DNA of 64,000 bases from Bacillus cereus ATCC 14579 (GTDB lineage: Bacteria > Bacillota > Bacilli > Bacillales > Bacillaceae_G). This document shows positions 35,827 through 44,459 of this stretch, one piece after another. The stretch covers positions 1,094,501-1,158,500 of the forward strand of contig NC_004722.1 of assembly GCF_000007825.1 (NCBI RefSeq), written 5' to 3'. The notes beneath the pieces were generated by a model, which was not told where the DNA came from, searched no databases, and worked only from the letters and a program-made list of their open reading frames with translations. Every line of letters begins with the position of its first letter. The first letter of the stretch is position 1. Position numbers and translations under genes: made by a program.

Positions 35827-36378
35827 TGTCGCATCGATATGCAACTCTTCTCCATTTACTTTCGTAAAACGGAACATATTTTTATTTGACGTAGTGTGAC
35901 GGACGAAATGGTGCTGCAGTGTACAGATCATTTCTTCGTTATCAAACAAAAGAATATTTACTCCTTCGCGTGACTCCTCTTGCGGTAAGAAAGATAAATA
36001 ATTATGACAATACATGCAATCATATAAAGAGTAGTGAAGTGATTGCAATGATTCGGTTAATAATGTGAAGACAGAGTCAGGTAATTCCTCCAGCCATTCA
36101 TTATAGCTAAGAAGTAACTTTTTTCGAATACGTATCATTTCACCATTTTGCAAATGGTGTTGCTCGTTGGCGATTTGTAATACATCTTGTTCATAGAAAC
36201 GGGCTGGTAGCCAATTGTTATTATACAAAATTTCAAACCCATCTTCGGCAATATCTTCTAATAAAAACGCTTCATCATTTTCATCATCAAAGAATACCCA
36301 CTCATTGTTTATATATTCTACATTACCGACTGTATGAGCACGGGGCTGATTATATAAAATATGTTTACGTTGTATCAT
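35824..36378 (-). CDS. yisN: DUF2777 (YisN-like) protein
   Basis: 184 aa, soluble, acidic. Begins MIQRKHILYNQPRAHTVGNVEYINNEWVFFDDENDEAFLLED and has a CMYCHNY segment with a CxxC pair that might bind metal. The family has no known activity; assignment rests on length, sequence feel and the conserved yisL-yisN-asnO order. Its 3' end is fixed by the inserted interspersed repeat. Confidence 0.75.
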   Translation of the reverse strand: MIQRKHILYNQPRAHTVGNVEYINNEWVFFDDENDEAFLLEDIAEDGFEILYNNNWLPARFYEQDVLQIANEQHHLQNGEMIRIRKKLLLSYNEWLEELPDSVFTLLTESLQSLHYSLYDCMYCHNYLSFLPQEESREGVNILLFDNEEMICTLQHHFVRHTTSNKNMFRFTKVNGEELHIDAT

Positions 36379-36617
36379 ACACGATTTCTCCTTTATGAAA
36401 AGTAGTTATTCCTGTTATAGACAGTTCGTGCATTCTTTATAACTAGACACATATAGACATAGGTGGGCATACAATAAAACACGTTTTACTGAGTGAAAAT
36501 GCTATTCCATATGTGGATAGTAGGTTATCGTCAAGTTTTTCATTTTTTTGATCCGCACTCACAGGGTGGGGATTACTGCACGTTCAAGAAAAGAAATAAG
36601 ATGGAAGGATGATTTAT

Positions 36618-38466
36618 ATGTGCGGGATTACAGGATGGGTGGATTATAAACGCTCATTAGAAGGAGAAAGAGATGTCGTTACGAAGATGGCTGAGACGTT
36701 AGCGAAACGGGGGCCGGATGATAATAAAGTTTGGATTAAAGGAAATGTCGCATTTGGGCATAAGCGGTTAATCGTTGTGGATCCTGAGGGCGGTAAACAG
36801 CCGATGACTTGTTTAAAAGATGAAACGAATTACGCCATTTGCTATAACGGTGAACTTTATAACACAGAAGACATTCGAAAGGAATTATTAAGAAGAGGAT
36901 ATAGGTTCAAAGGTCATTCTGATACAGAAGTATTATTAGCTTCTTATATTGAATGGAAAGAAGAATGTGTCGATCATTTAAACGGTATATATGCGTTTGC
37001 AGTATGGGACGAACAGAAAGAACAAGTATTTATTGCGAGAGATCGATTAGGTGTAAAGCCACTTTTTTATAAATATGATAGCGGACGCTTACTATTTGGT
37101 TCGGAGTTAAAAGCGATATTGTCGCATCCAGATGTGAAGGCGGAAGTAACGTTAGAAGGATTATCAGAAATATTCGGGCTCGGACCGTCAAGAACGCCTG
37201 GCCACGGTATTTATGCTGGTATAAAAGAATTGCGTCCAGGTCATGCGATGACATTTTCAAAGAACGGTTTGTGTATATGGAGATATTGGAATGTAGAAAG
37301 TAAAAAACATGAAGACTCTTTTGAAGAAACAGTAGAGAAAACGCGCTTTTTATTACAAGATGCTATTACAAGACAGCTTGTTTCTGATGTACCACTATGT
37401 ACTTTTTTATCGGGTGGTGTAGATTCGAGCGCTATTACAGCTATTGCAGCGAAAGAATATGAGAGATCGGGAAAAGGGCAATTACACACGTATTCTATTG
37501 ATTACGAAGATAATGACAAATACTTTAAAGCGAATGCATTCCAGCCAAATTCAGATGCTCCGTTTATTAATTTAATGACTGAGACATTTCAAACCAACCC
37601 ATCATCGCTGCGTCATTTCGAATGAAAAATTAGCAGAGTATTTAACTGAAGCAGTACTCGTTCGTGATTTGCCTGGTATGGCAGATATCGATTCGTCATT
37701 ATTATGGTTTTGCCGAGAAATTAAACAAGATTTTGTCGTTGGCTTATCTGGAGAATGTGCAGATGAAATATTTGGTGGATATCCGTGGTTTTATAGAGAA
37801 GATGATTTACAATCGAGTGCATTTCCGTGGATGCGTTCTACAGAGGCACGTGAACAACTTCTAAAAAAAGAATGGAGAAATAAATTAAATTTACAACAAT
37901 ATGTACAAAGGCGCTATGAAGAGTCGATTCAAGAAGTTCCTATTTTAGAGGGGGAAAGTCCGCTAGAAGCAAAAAGACGCCAATTATTTTATTTAAATAT
38001 GATATGGTTTATGACAACATTATTAGACAGAAAAGACCGCATGAGTATGGGGGCGAGCTTAGAAGTACGTGTTCCATTTGCAGATCATCGTCTTGTCGAA
38101 TATGCGTGGAATATTCCTTGGGAAATGAAAATGTATAAAAACCGCGAAAAAGGTCTATTACGTAAAGCGTTAGAAGGTATACTTCCACATGACATCTTAT
38201 ATAGAAAGAAGAGTCCTTATCCGAAAACGCACAATCCGCACTATACAAAAGCAGTAACAGTATGGCTTCAAAATCTATTAACGGATAAAGGTTCAATTTT
38301 ACACGAACTGTTTGATAAAGAGCAGTTGAGCGGATTAATTCAGTCTGGCGGCAGTGCATTTCAAACACCATGGTTTGGTCAATTGATGACTGGGCCACAG
38401 CTTTTAGCTCATTTAGCACAAATTCACGTTTGGTTTAAAGAATATGGGGTAAATATTAAAGAATAG
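36618..38466 (+). pseudogene. asnO: Asparagine synthase (glutamine-hydrolysing), frameshifted
   Basis: Start ATG at 36618 so that Cys2 (MCGITGW) is the glutamine-amidotransferase nucleophile; GGAAGG lies 9 nt upstream. The N-terminal class II GATase domain (~1-210) and the ATP-pyrophosphatase motif FLSGGVDSSAI are intact. Frame is lost at about 37598-37600 (run of three C): deleting one C restores ETFQTNHHRCVISNEKLAEY and joins the second half, giving 615 aa, the normal AsnO length. The two halves would be 335 and ~265 aa. Either a real lesion or a sequence error. A terminator follows. Confidence 0.9.
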
Positions 38467-38469
38467 GAG

Positions 38470-38504
38470 AAAAGCGACTTACTTTATAAGTAAGTCGCTT
38501 TTTA
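38470..38504 (+). terminator. Intrinsic terminator of asnO
   Basis: AAAGCGACTTACTT pairs with AAGTAAGTCGCTTT, then TT. Confidence 0.88.
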
Positions 38505-38555
38505 TTAAATAAATTGTCATATAAAATTCAGAATCATATTAGAAAAAATCCTTAT

Positions 38556-38629
38556 TTAGAATAATTATCTTTACGTATTTATTATTAGTTGTTATAATTG
38601 GAAACAAATGTTCTTGAAAAAGATTCTCA
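38556..38629 (+). promoter_or_regulatory. hemH promoter with Fur/PerR-type boxes
   Basis: TTTACG (38570), 17 bp, TATAAT (38593-38598). Just upstream, TTAGAATAATTATCT (38556-38570) matches 12 of 15 positions of both Fur and PerR boxes; just downstream, TGAAAAAGATTCTCA (38615-38629) matches 12 of 15 of the Fur box. Iron/peroxide control of ferrochelatase would make sense. Confidence 0.55.
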
Positions 38630-38654
38630 TTTATAAAATTGAGGTGTTATATAG

Positions 38655-39614
38655 ATGAAAAAGAAAAAAATAGGTTTACTCGTAATGGCGTATGGAACAC
38701 CAGAATCATTAGACGATGTAGAGGCGTATTATACACATATCCGTCACGGGCGTAAGCCATCAGAAGAAGCGCTTGAAGATTTAATTGGGCGCTATAAAGC
38801 GATTGGTGGAATTTCGCCGCTTGCAAAAATTACGAAAGAACAGGCGCATAAATTAACAGATTCAATGAATAATATATTTACAGAGTATGAATTTACTTGT
38901 TACTTAGGTTTAAAACATACTGCTCCGTTTATAGAAGATGCTGTAGAAGAAATGAAGCGTAATGGGATTGAGCAAACGATTAGTATCGTATTAGCGCCGC
39001 ATTATTCTACATTTAGCATTAAAGCGTATAATGACCGTGCTATTCGTCTTTCAAAAGAAATCGGTGGTCCTGTTATTGAATCAATTGAACAATGGTATGA
39101 TGAACCGAAGTTTATTTCGTATTGGGCAGACCAAATAAAAGAAACGTTTACAGAAATTGATGATAAAGAGAAAGCAGTCGTAATTTTTTCAGCGCATAGT
39201 TTGCCAGAAAAAATTATTGCAGCAGGAGACCCATATGTAGAACAACTAAAGCATACGGCAGATTTAATTGCAGAAGCTGCAAATATTCAAAACTATACAA
39301 TCGGTTGGCAAAGTGCTGGGAATACTCCAGATCCGTGGATTGGTCCAGATGTGCAAGATTTAACGAAAGATTTATATGAAGAGCATGGGTACGAATCTTT
39401 CATATATTGCCCAGTTGGTTTTGTAGCGGAGCATTTAGAAGTTTTATATGACAACGATTATGAATGTAAAGTTGTAACGGATGAATTAAATGCCAAATAT
39501 TTTAGACCAAATATGCCGAATGCGCAATCTGCATTTATCGACTGTTTGGCTGAAATTGTTTCCAAAAAAGTGAAGGAAATAGTTGACAAAGATCTAGTTT
39601 TGAATAATAATTAG
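38655..39614 (+). CDS. hemH: Coproporphyrin/protoporphyrin ferrochelatase
   Basis: 319 aa. Inserts ferrous iron into the porphyrin ring; in Firmicutes the substrate is coproporphyrin III (the enzyme is also called CpfC). Recognisable: LLVMAYGTPESLDDVEAYYTHIRHGR, the VIFSAHSLPEK segment with the metal-binding His, and the GFVAEHLEVLYDNDYE block with the catalytic Glu. Ribosome site GAGGTG. Catalase follows 59 bp downstream, linking haem insertion to a major haem enzyme. Confidence 0.95.
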   Translation: MKKKKIGLLVMAYGTPESLDDVEAYYTHIRHGRKPSEEALEDLIGRYKAIGGISPLAKITKEQAHKLTDSMNNIFTEYEFTCYLGLKHTAPFIEDAVEEMKRNGIEQTISIVLAPHYSTFSIKAYNDRAIRLSKEIGGPVIESIEQWYDEPKFISYWADQIKETFTEIDDKEKAVVIFSAHSLPEKIIAAGDPYVEQLKHTADLIAEAANIQNYTIGWQSAGNTPDPWIGPDVQDLTKDLYEEHGYESFIYCPVGFVAEHLEVLYDNDYECKVVTDELNAKYFRPNMPNAQSAFIDCLAEIVSKKVKEIVDKDLVLNNN

Positions 39615-39630
39615 TTTATAATAATTTTAA
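39583..39630 (+). promoter_or_regulatory. katA promoter with PerR box
   Basis: TTGACA (39583-39588) inside the hemH end, 17 bp, AATAAT (39606-39611), then TTATAATAATTTTAA (39616-39630), which matches 14 of 15 positions of the PerR box and would cover the transcription start. Predicts peroxide-inducible catalase. Confidence 0.75.
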
Positions 39631-39673
39631 ACAAATAATAATTACTATGAAAGAAAGAGGAGGATCCCCCTAG

Positions 39674-41140
39674 ATGAATCCAAATAATCGCTTAACAACA
39701 AACCAAGGTGCTCCAGTTGGAGACAACCAAAATTCTCGTACAGCTGGTCGTCGTGGACCAGTATTATTAGAAGACTATCATTTAGTAGAAAAACTTGCAC
39801 ACTTTGATCGTGAACGTATTCCGGAGCGTGTTGTGCATGCACGTGGTGCAGGTGCTCACGGTGTATTCGTAACGAAAAATAGTATGAAGCAATATACGAA
39901 AGCTGCATTTTTACAAAATGAAGGAACTGAAACACCTGTATTTGTTCGTTTTTCAACGGTTATTCATGGTCAAGGTTCTCCTGAAACAGCACGTGACCCA
40001 CGTGGGTTCGCTGTTAAATTTTATACAGAAGAAGGAAACTACGATATCGTAGGTAATCATTTACCAGTTTTCTTCATTCGTGATGCAATTAAATTCCCTG
40101 ATATGGTACATTCTTTAAAACCAGCACCTGATACGAATATTCAAACGCCAGATCGTTACTGGGATTTCATGACGTTAAGTCCAGAATCTACACATATGAT
40201 GACATGGGTATTTTCTGATTACGGTACACCAGCAAGTTATCGTGAAATGGAAGGTTTCGGTGTACATTCATTTAAATGGATTAATGAAGAAGGTAAAATT
40301 GTTTATATTAAATACCACTGGAAACCACAGCAAGGTGTACGTAACTTAAATGCGAAAGAAGTGCAAGAGGTACAAGGGAAAGACTTCAATCATGCTACTC
40401 GTGACCTGTTCGACGCGATCGAAAAAGGAAATCACCCGAAATGGGATTTACACGTACAAGTTATGCAATTAGATGAAATGGATTCTTTAGACTTTGATCC
40501 ACTAGATCCAACGAAAGTATGGCCAGAAGATCGCTTCCCGTTAATTGAAGTAGGGACAATGACGTTAAATCGTAATCCGAAAAACTTCTTTGCAGAAGTA
40601 GAACAAGTAGCGTTCTCTCCAAGTGCCACTGTAAATGGTATTGAGCCATCGGAAGATAAATTATTACAAGGTCGTTTATTCTCTTACCCAGATACACAGC
40701 GTTATCGTCTTGGTGCAAATTACTTACAAATTCCTGTAAACTGCCCATACGCAGCTGTTCATAATCAACAACGTGATGGTGCGATGCAAGTGAATCAAAA
40801 CCCATCTACAATCAACTACGAACCGAGCCGTCATGCTGAAAATCCAGTTGAAGACCCAGCTTACCGCGATTCAACTATGAAAGTAGAAGGCTATGTATCT
40901 CGTGAAAAAATTGAGAAACCAAATGACTTTAAACAAGCAGGTGAGCGTTACCGTTCATTCTCTAAAGAAGAGCAAGATAACTTAATTGCAAACTTAACAA
41001 ATGACTTGAAAGACGTAAATGAACGCACGAAATTACTAGCTGTTTGTAACTTCTTCCGTGCAGATCAAGAATACGGTATGCGTTTAGCGCAGGCATTAAA
41101 TGTTGATATTACGCAATATGTAGGAAATGCTCCGAAATAA
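39674..41140 (+). CDS. katA: Haem catalase, small-subunit type
   Basis: 488 aa, the length of clade 3 vegetative catalases. Distal His and neighbours in ERVVHARGAGAHGVF, conserved FVRFSTV, the Asn-containing VGNHLPVFFIRDAIKFPD, and the haem-ligand Tyr in LFSYPDTQRYRLGANY. Converts hydrogen peroxide to water and oxygen in the cytoplasm. Strong ribosome site AGAGGAGG. PerR box upstream. KatA is the usual name for this type; paralogue letters differ between annotations. Confidence 0.96.
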   Translation: MNPNNRLTTNQGAPVGDNQNSRTAGRRGPVLLEDYHLVEKLAHFDRERIPERVVHARGAGAHGVFVTKNSMKQYTKAAFLQNEGTETPVFVRFSTVIHGQGSPETARDPRGFAVKFYTEEGNYDIVGNHLPVFFIRDAIKFPDMVHSLKPAPDTNIQTPDRYWDFMTLSPESTHMMTWVFSDYGTPASYREMEGFGVHSFKWINEEGKIVYIKYHWKPQQGVRNLNAKEVQEVQGKDFNHATRDLFDAIEKGNHPKWDLHVQVMQLDEMDSLDFDPLDPTKVWPEDRFPLIEVGTMTLNRNPKNFFAEVEQVAFSPSATVNGIEPSEDKLLQGRLFSYPDTQRYRLGANYLQIPVNCPYAAVHNQQRDGAMQVNQNPSTINYEPSRHAENPVEDPAYRDSTMKVEGYVSREKIEKPNDFKQAGERYRSFSKEEQDNLIANLTNDLKDVNERTKLLAVCNFFRADQEYGMRLAQALNVDITQYVGNAPK

Positions 41141-41147
41141 ATCGGAA

Positions 41148-41176
41148 AAGACGACTGGGTTTCGGTCGTCTTTTTT
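41148..41176 (+). terminator. Intrinsic terminator of katA
   Basis: AAGACGAC/GTCGTCTT with TGGGTTTCG loop, then TTTT. Confidence 0.88.
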
Positions 41177-41226
41177 ATGTGTAAAGTTACACGCGGGTAT
41201 TCTTCAGTTTCGTTATGTCGGAATTT

Positions 41227-41328
41227 GTTGGTAAATCGATATCTTGTGTCGAAACGTTGATATATTGAAAGGAACAATCGATATATTTGAAAAATCGTTG
41301 ATATATCCAAAAAACCGTTAATATATTT
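41227..41328. repeat. Degenerate ~21 bp tandem repeat family, block 3
   Basis: Five imperfect units around AATCGTTGATATATTTGAAA between the katA and amt terminators. Same family as blocks at 4216 and 20861. Confidence 0.65.
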
Positions 41329-41364
41329 CCGGTTATACTAGGTGGGGTATATTGCCCGGTGCGC

Positions 41365-41410
41365 AAAAAAGAGATGCAATCTATTACTAATAGATTGCAT
41401 CTCTTTTTTA
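41365..41410. terminator. Intrinsic terminator of the ammonium transporter gene
   Basis: AAAAAAGAGATGCAATCTATT pairs with its complement over ACT; bidirectional. Confidence 0.9.
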
Positions 41411-42640
41411 GTTCACTCGCTCAGTATACTCATAAGCTTTCTCCCCGTGCATCGAAATATCAAGTCCCATATGTTCCTCGTGCTCATCTACCCGGACAGG
41501 GAGGAAGAAGTTGATTGCTTTAATAATGGCATACGTCATTATAATTGTGAACGCATATGTTGCGCCGATCGCTACAAGTTGTTTCAACAGCAGCGAGGCG
41601 TTTCCGTAAAATAATCCGTTAGCGCCATCGCCGTTTACGGCAGTAGTTGCAAATAATCCTGTCGCAATACCGCCCCAAGTTCCACCGATGCCGTGACATC
41701 CGAATGCATCGAGTGTATCGTCGTATCCGAATTTTGTTTTTAAGAAAAAGACCGCTCCGAAGCATAATACGCCGCCAATTGCTCCGATAAGAAGAGCTGA
41801 GAAAGGTGTAACGAACCCGCAAGCTGGTGTAATAGCGACTAGACCGGAAACGGCGCCACAAGCAGCTCCCATCGCAGTCGGTTTTGATTGGAAGAACCAC
41901 TCTGAAAGCATCCAAGTTAATGCTGAGGCAGCAGCGGCTATATTTGTATTAATAAATGCAGTTAAAGCTACGTCGTTTAAGGATAATGCGCTGCCGACGT
42001 TAAAACCGAACCAGCCAAACCATAATAAGCCTGCGCCTAACATTGTAAATGGCAAATGGTGAGGAGAAGAACCATTTATGTTTTTTCGTTTTCCGAGGAA
42101 AATAGCTAATACAAGACCAGCAACTCCGGAAGTGATGTGAACGACGTTTCCGCCAGCGAAGTCTAGTGCACCAAATTCCCTTAGCCACCCGCCGACGCCC
42201 CATACCCAATGAGCGACAGGATTGTAAACAATCGTTGTCCATAAAAGGATAAAAATAAGAAAGGCAGAAAATCGCATTCTTTCAGCAAATGCACCTGAAA
42301 TTAAAGCTGGAGTTAAAATGGCGAACATGAGTTGAAACATCATGAATAAATTGTGAGGAATAGTAGATGAGTAGTCTGGATTTGGTGCGTAGGTAACTCC
42401 GTTTAGACCGAACCAATCAAGTGTACCAATAAGCCCGTGCCAATCTGGTCCGAATGATAAAGAATAGCCGATAACAATCCATTGAATCGAAACGATAGCC
42501 ATTGCACTATAACTATGCATCGTTGTACTGAGTACATTTTTGCTGCGAACCATACCTCCATAAAAAAGTGCCAATCCTGGTGTCATCAACATGACCATTA
42601 CTGTCGTCACAAACATAAAAACTGTATCTCCCATATTCAT
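41408..42640 (-). CDS. amtB: Ammonium transporter, Amt family
   Basis: 410 aa, eleven membrane segments. Conserved LFYGGMVRSKNVLST, DFAGGNVVHITSGVAGL (pore His twin region with the second His in DAFGCHGIGGTWGGI) and GAVFFLKTKFGYDDTLD. Moves ammonium/ammonia into the cell. No glnK/PII gene neighbours it, unlike in B. subtilis nrgAB. Two perfect TnrA/GlnR operators upstream predict control by nitrogen supply. Ribosome site AGGAGGAG. Confidence 0.95.
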   Translation of the reverse strand: MNMGDTVFMFVTTVMVMLMTPGLALFYGGMVRSKNVLSTTMHSYSAMAIVSIQWIVIGYSLSFGPDWHGLIGTLDWFGLNGVTYAPNPDYSSTIPHNLFMMFQLMFAILTPALISGAFAERMRFSAFLIFILLWTTIVYNPVAHWVWGVGGWLREFGALDFAGGNVVHITSGVAGLVLAIFLGKRKNINGSSPHHLPFTMLGAGLLWFGWFGFNVGSALSLNDVALTAFINTNIAAAASALTWMLSEWFFQSKPTAMGAACGAVSGLVAITPACGFVTPFSALLIGAIGGVLCFGAVFFLKTKFGYDDTLDAFGCHGIGGTWGGIATGLFATTAVNGDGANGLFYGNASLLLKQLVAIGATYAFTIIMTYAIIKAINFFLPVRVDEHEEHMGLDISMHGEKAYEYTERVN

Positions 42641-42657
42641 GAGCTCTCCTCCTATGA

Positions 42658-42674
42658 TGTTAGAAAAAATAACA
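42658..42674. promoter_or_regulatory. TnrA/GlnR box 1 (proximal to amt)
   Basis: TGTTAGAAAAAATAACA, a perfect TGTNAN7TNACA palindrome, 18 bp upstream of the amt start. Confidence 0.8.
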
Positions 42675-42750
42675 TCGTTTTGTTATGTTTCATATCATAT
42701 TCGAAAAAGAACTAAAAATCAACTAAAAATTCAGAAAAATATATACATGA

Positions 42751-42767
42751 TGTTAGAAAATATAACA
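42751..42767. promoter_or_regulatory. TnrA/GlnR box 2 (between amt and amylase-like gene)
   Basis: TGTTAGAAAATATAACA, a second perfect TGTNAN7TNACA palindrome, 93 bp from box 1, lying between the divergent genes. Confidence 0.8.
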
Positions 42768-42858
42768 TAGATTATTTTGTGAGGATTGAAATCGACATAT
42801 GCGTTTCTCTCGGATAATTGGTATAATATTCTTACAATTAAAAACTTGGGGGATGCGT

Positions 42859-44154
42859 GTGGGAAAAATACGGACTAGGAAACTATTCATTTGTTTTTGC
42901 TTAGCTTTTGTTTTGTTTGTACCAATACATACTTTTGCAGACGAAAAAAGAGAGTGGAAAGATGAAGTTATATACTCCATTATGATTGATCGCTTCAATA
43001 ATGGAGAACCGAAAAATGACAAACAATTAGAAGTTGGTAATTTAGAAGGGTATCAAGGCGGGGATATAAGAGGAATTATAAAAAGGTTGGATTACATAAA
43101 AGAAATGGGTTTTACTACCGTTATGCTTTCGCCGCTTTTTGAAAGTGGAAAGTACGATGGATTAGACGTGCGAAATTTTAAAAAGGTAAATGAACATTTC
43201 GGGACAGACAATGATGTGAAAGAACTTGTAAAAGAAGCTCATGCAAAAGGAATGAAAGTTGTATTTCAATTTCCGCTTGGAGAAAACGAACGACAGGTAA
43301 TTGACGCAATGAAATGGTGGATAAAAGAAGTTGATTTAGACGGAAGTTATGTTATACATAGTGAAAAAAAGCCGCGTTCCTTTTGGGATAACGCGCAAAA
43401 AGATATGCAAGTGATAAAGAAAGATTTTCGTATTATGACAAAGGAGGATAGCGAATACAACGAAAAAATCGTAGAATCGTTTTCCGAAGCGGATGTATCG
43501 GTGAAATCGTTATACGATGTGAGTAAAAAAGAAGGGGAATTTGTTACGTTTTTAGATGATCAAGAAACAAAAAGATATGCGCGTATTGCAAAAGAAAATA
43601 TGTATTATCCGCCATCACGTTTAAAACTGGCGCTTACTTATTTGTTAACATCACCTGGGATTCCGAATTTTTATTACGGAACGGAAATTGCATTAGATGG
43701 AGGAAGTGTACCCGATAATAGACGATTAATGGATTTTAAGTCAGACGAAAAATTTATGCAGCACATAACAAAACTAGGTGAACTTAGGCAGGCGAGACCG
43801 TCTTTACGACGCGGTACGTTTGAGCTTCTGTATGATAAGAGCGGGATGAGCATACTAAAACGAAAATATAAAGATGAAGTAACTTTAGTAGCAATTAATA
43901 ATACGAAAGAAACACAAAAAGTCTCCTTACCTGCAAGTGCAATTGGTGAAAAACAAGAGTTAAGAGGATTGTTACAGGATGAAATTATAAGAGAGGAAAA
44001 CGGAAAGTTTTATCTCGTTTTAAAACGTGAAGAATCAAACGTGTATAAAGTTAACGGAGAAACAGGTGTGAATTGGTTATTTATCTCCTTAATCGTTGGT
44101 GTGAATGTATTATTTATTGCGTTTCTAATTGCAGTTAAAAGGAAGCGTAGATGA
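42859..44154 (+). CDS. Degenerate GH13 alpha-amylase-like protein, membrane anchored
   Basis: 431 aa from the GTG at 42859 (GGGGG six nt upstream; the ATG at 42853 touches that site). Signal peptide ends near HTFA-DEK; the C-terminus has a membrane segment and KRKRR stop-transfer. N-terminal GH13 barrel strands are recognisable (DEVIYSIMIDRFNNG, YQGGDIRGIIKRLDYIKEMGFT), as is the C-terminal GIPNFYYGTEIALDGG..RRLMDF. But region I reads VVFQFPLGENE, the nucleophile Asp position is Ile166 (GSYVI), the acid Glu position is Lys195 or so, and HD of region IV is Gln235-Glu236. Probably non-catalytic; domain B is missing. Confidence 0.8.
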   Translation: MGKIRTRKLFICFCLAFVLFVPIHTFADEKREWKDEVIYSIMIDRFNNGEPKNDKQLEVGNLEGYQGGDIRGIIKRLDYIKEMGFTTVMLSPLFESGKYDGLDVRNFKKVNEHFGTDNDVKELVKEAHAKGMKVVFQFPLGENERQVIDAMKWWIKEVDLDGSYVIHSEKKPRSFWDNAQKDMQVIKKDFRIMTKEDSEYNEKIVESFSEADVSVKSLYDVSKKEGEFVTFLDDQETKRYARIAKENMYYPPSRLKLALTYLLTSPGIPNFYYGTEIALDGGSVPDNRRLMDFKSDEKFMQHITKLGELRQARPSLRRGTFELLYDKSGMSILKRKYKDEVTLVAINNTKETQKVSLPASAIGEKQELRGLLQDEIIREENGKFYLVLKREESNVYKVNGETGVNWLFISLIVGVNVLFIAFLIAVKRKRR

Positions 44155-44302
44155 GATGAGAAATTACTCGCTCTATGTTCATGTCTTCTTATTGTATTTG
44201 TAAGTTTGTTCGGCGGGGCAATAGTGTTATTCTGTTGATATGAAATTTCTTAAGAGAAACGACGTGAGAATGAAAACGTCCCTAGTGAGAGGAGGGCTAG
44301 GT

Positions 44303-44337
44303 TAGGAAGAGGATATTCTTCCTAACCTGTTTTTTGT
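44303..44337 (+). terminator. Intrinsic terminator after amylase-like gene
   Basis: GGTTAGGAAGA/TCTTCCTAACC with a 5-6 nt loop, then GTTTTTT. It lies 150 bp after the gene; the stretch 44155-44302 contains no gene I can support. Confidence 0.8.
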
Positions 44338-44389
44338 GTTAACACCGATAGGGAAGAATCTTTGAAGCAATCAATAATTGCAACTATAT

Positions 44390-44435
44390 TAATTTTACAT
44401 TACATTAAAAGTTAGAGAATACTCTTATACTAATA
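44390..44435 (+). promoter_or_regulatory. Promoter/operator block copy A of the PlcR-type locus
   Basis: TAATTTTACATTACATTAAA followed by a less conserved stretch ending CTTATACTAATA (-10 like TATACT). 40 of 46 bases are the same in copy B at 45827. Located 24 bp upstream of the regulator start. Confidence 0.65.
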
Positions 44436-44459
44436 CAGTGCTAAATAGTAGGTGGGAAA

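Noticed and set aside
41408..42640. Missing glnK next to amt as a possible deletion
   Set aside because: The amt gene is complete and flanked by a normal terminator; the absence of glnK can be ordinary for this group.
44254..44304. Possible 11-codon peptide frame MKTSLVRGGLG before the terminator at 44303
   Set aside because: No ribosome site, and the sequence is explained by hairpins leading into the terminator; considered as a PapR-like signal but not supportable.
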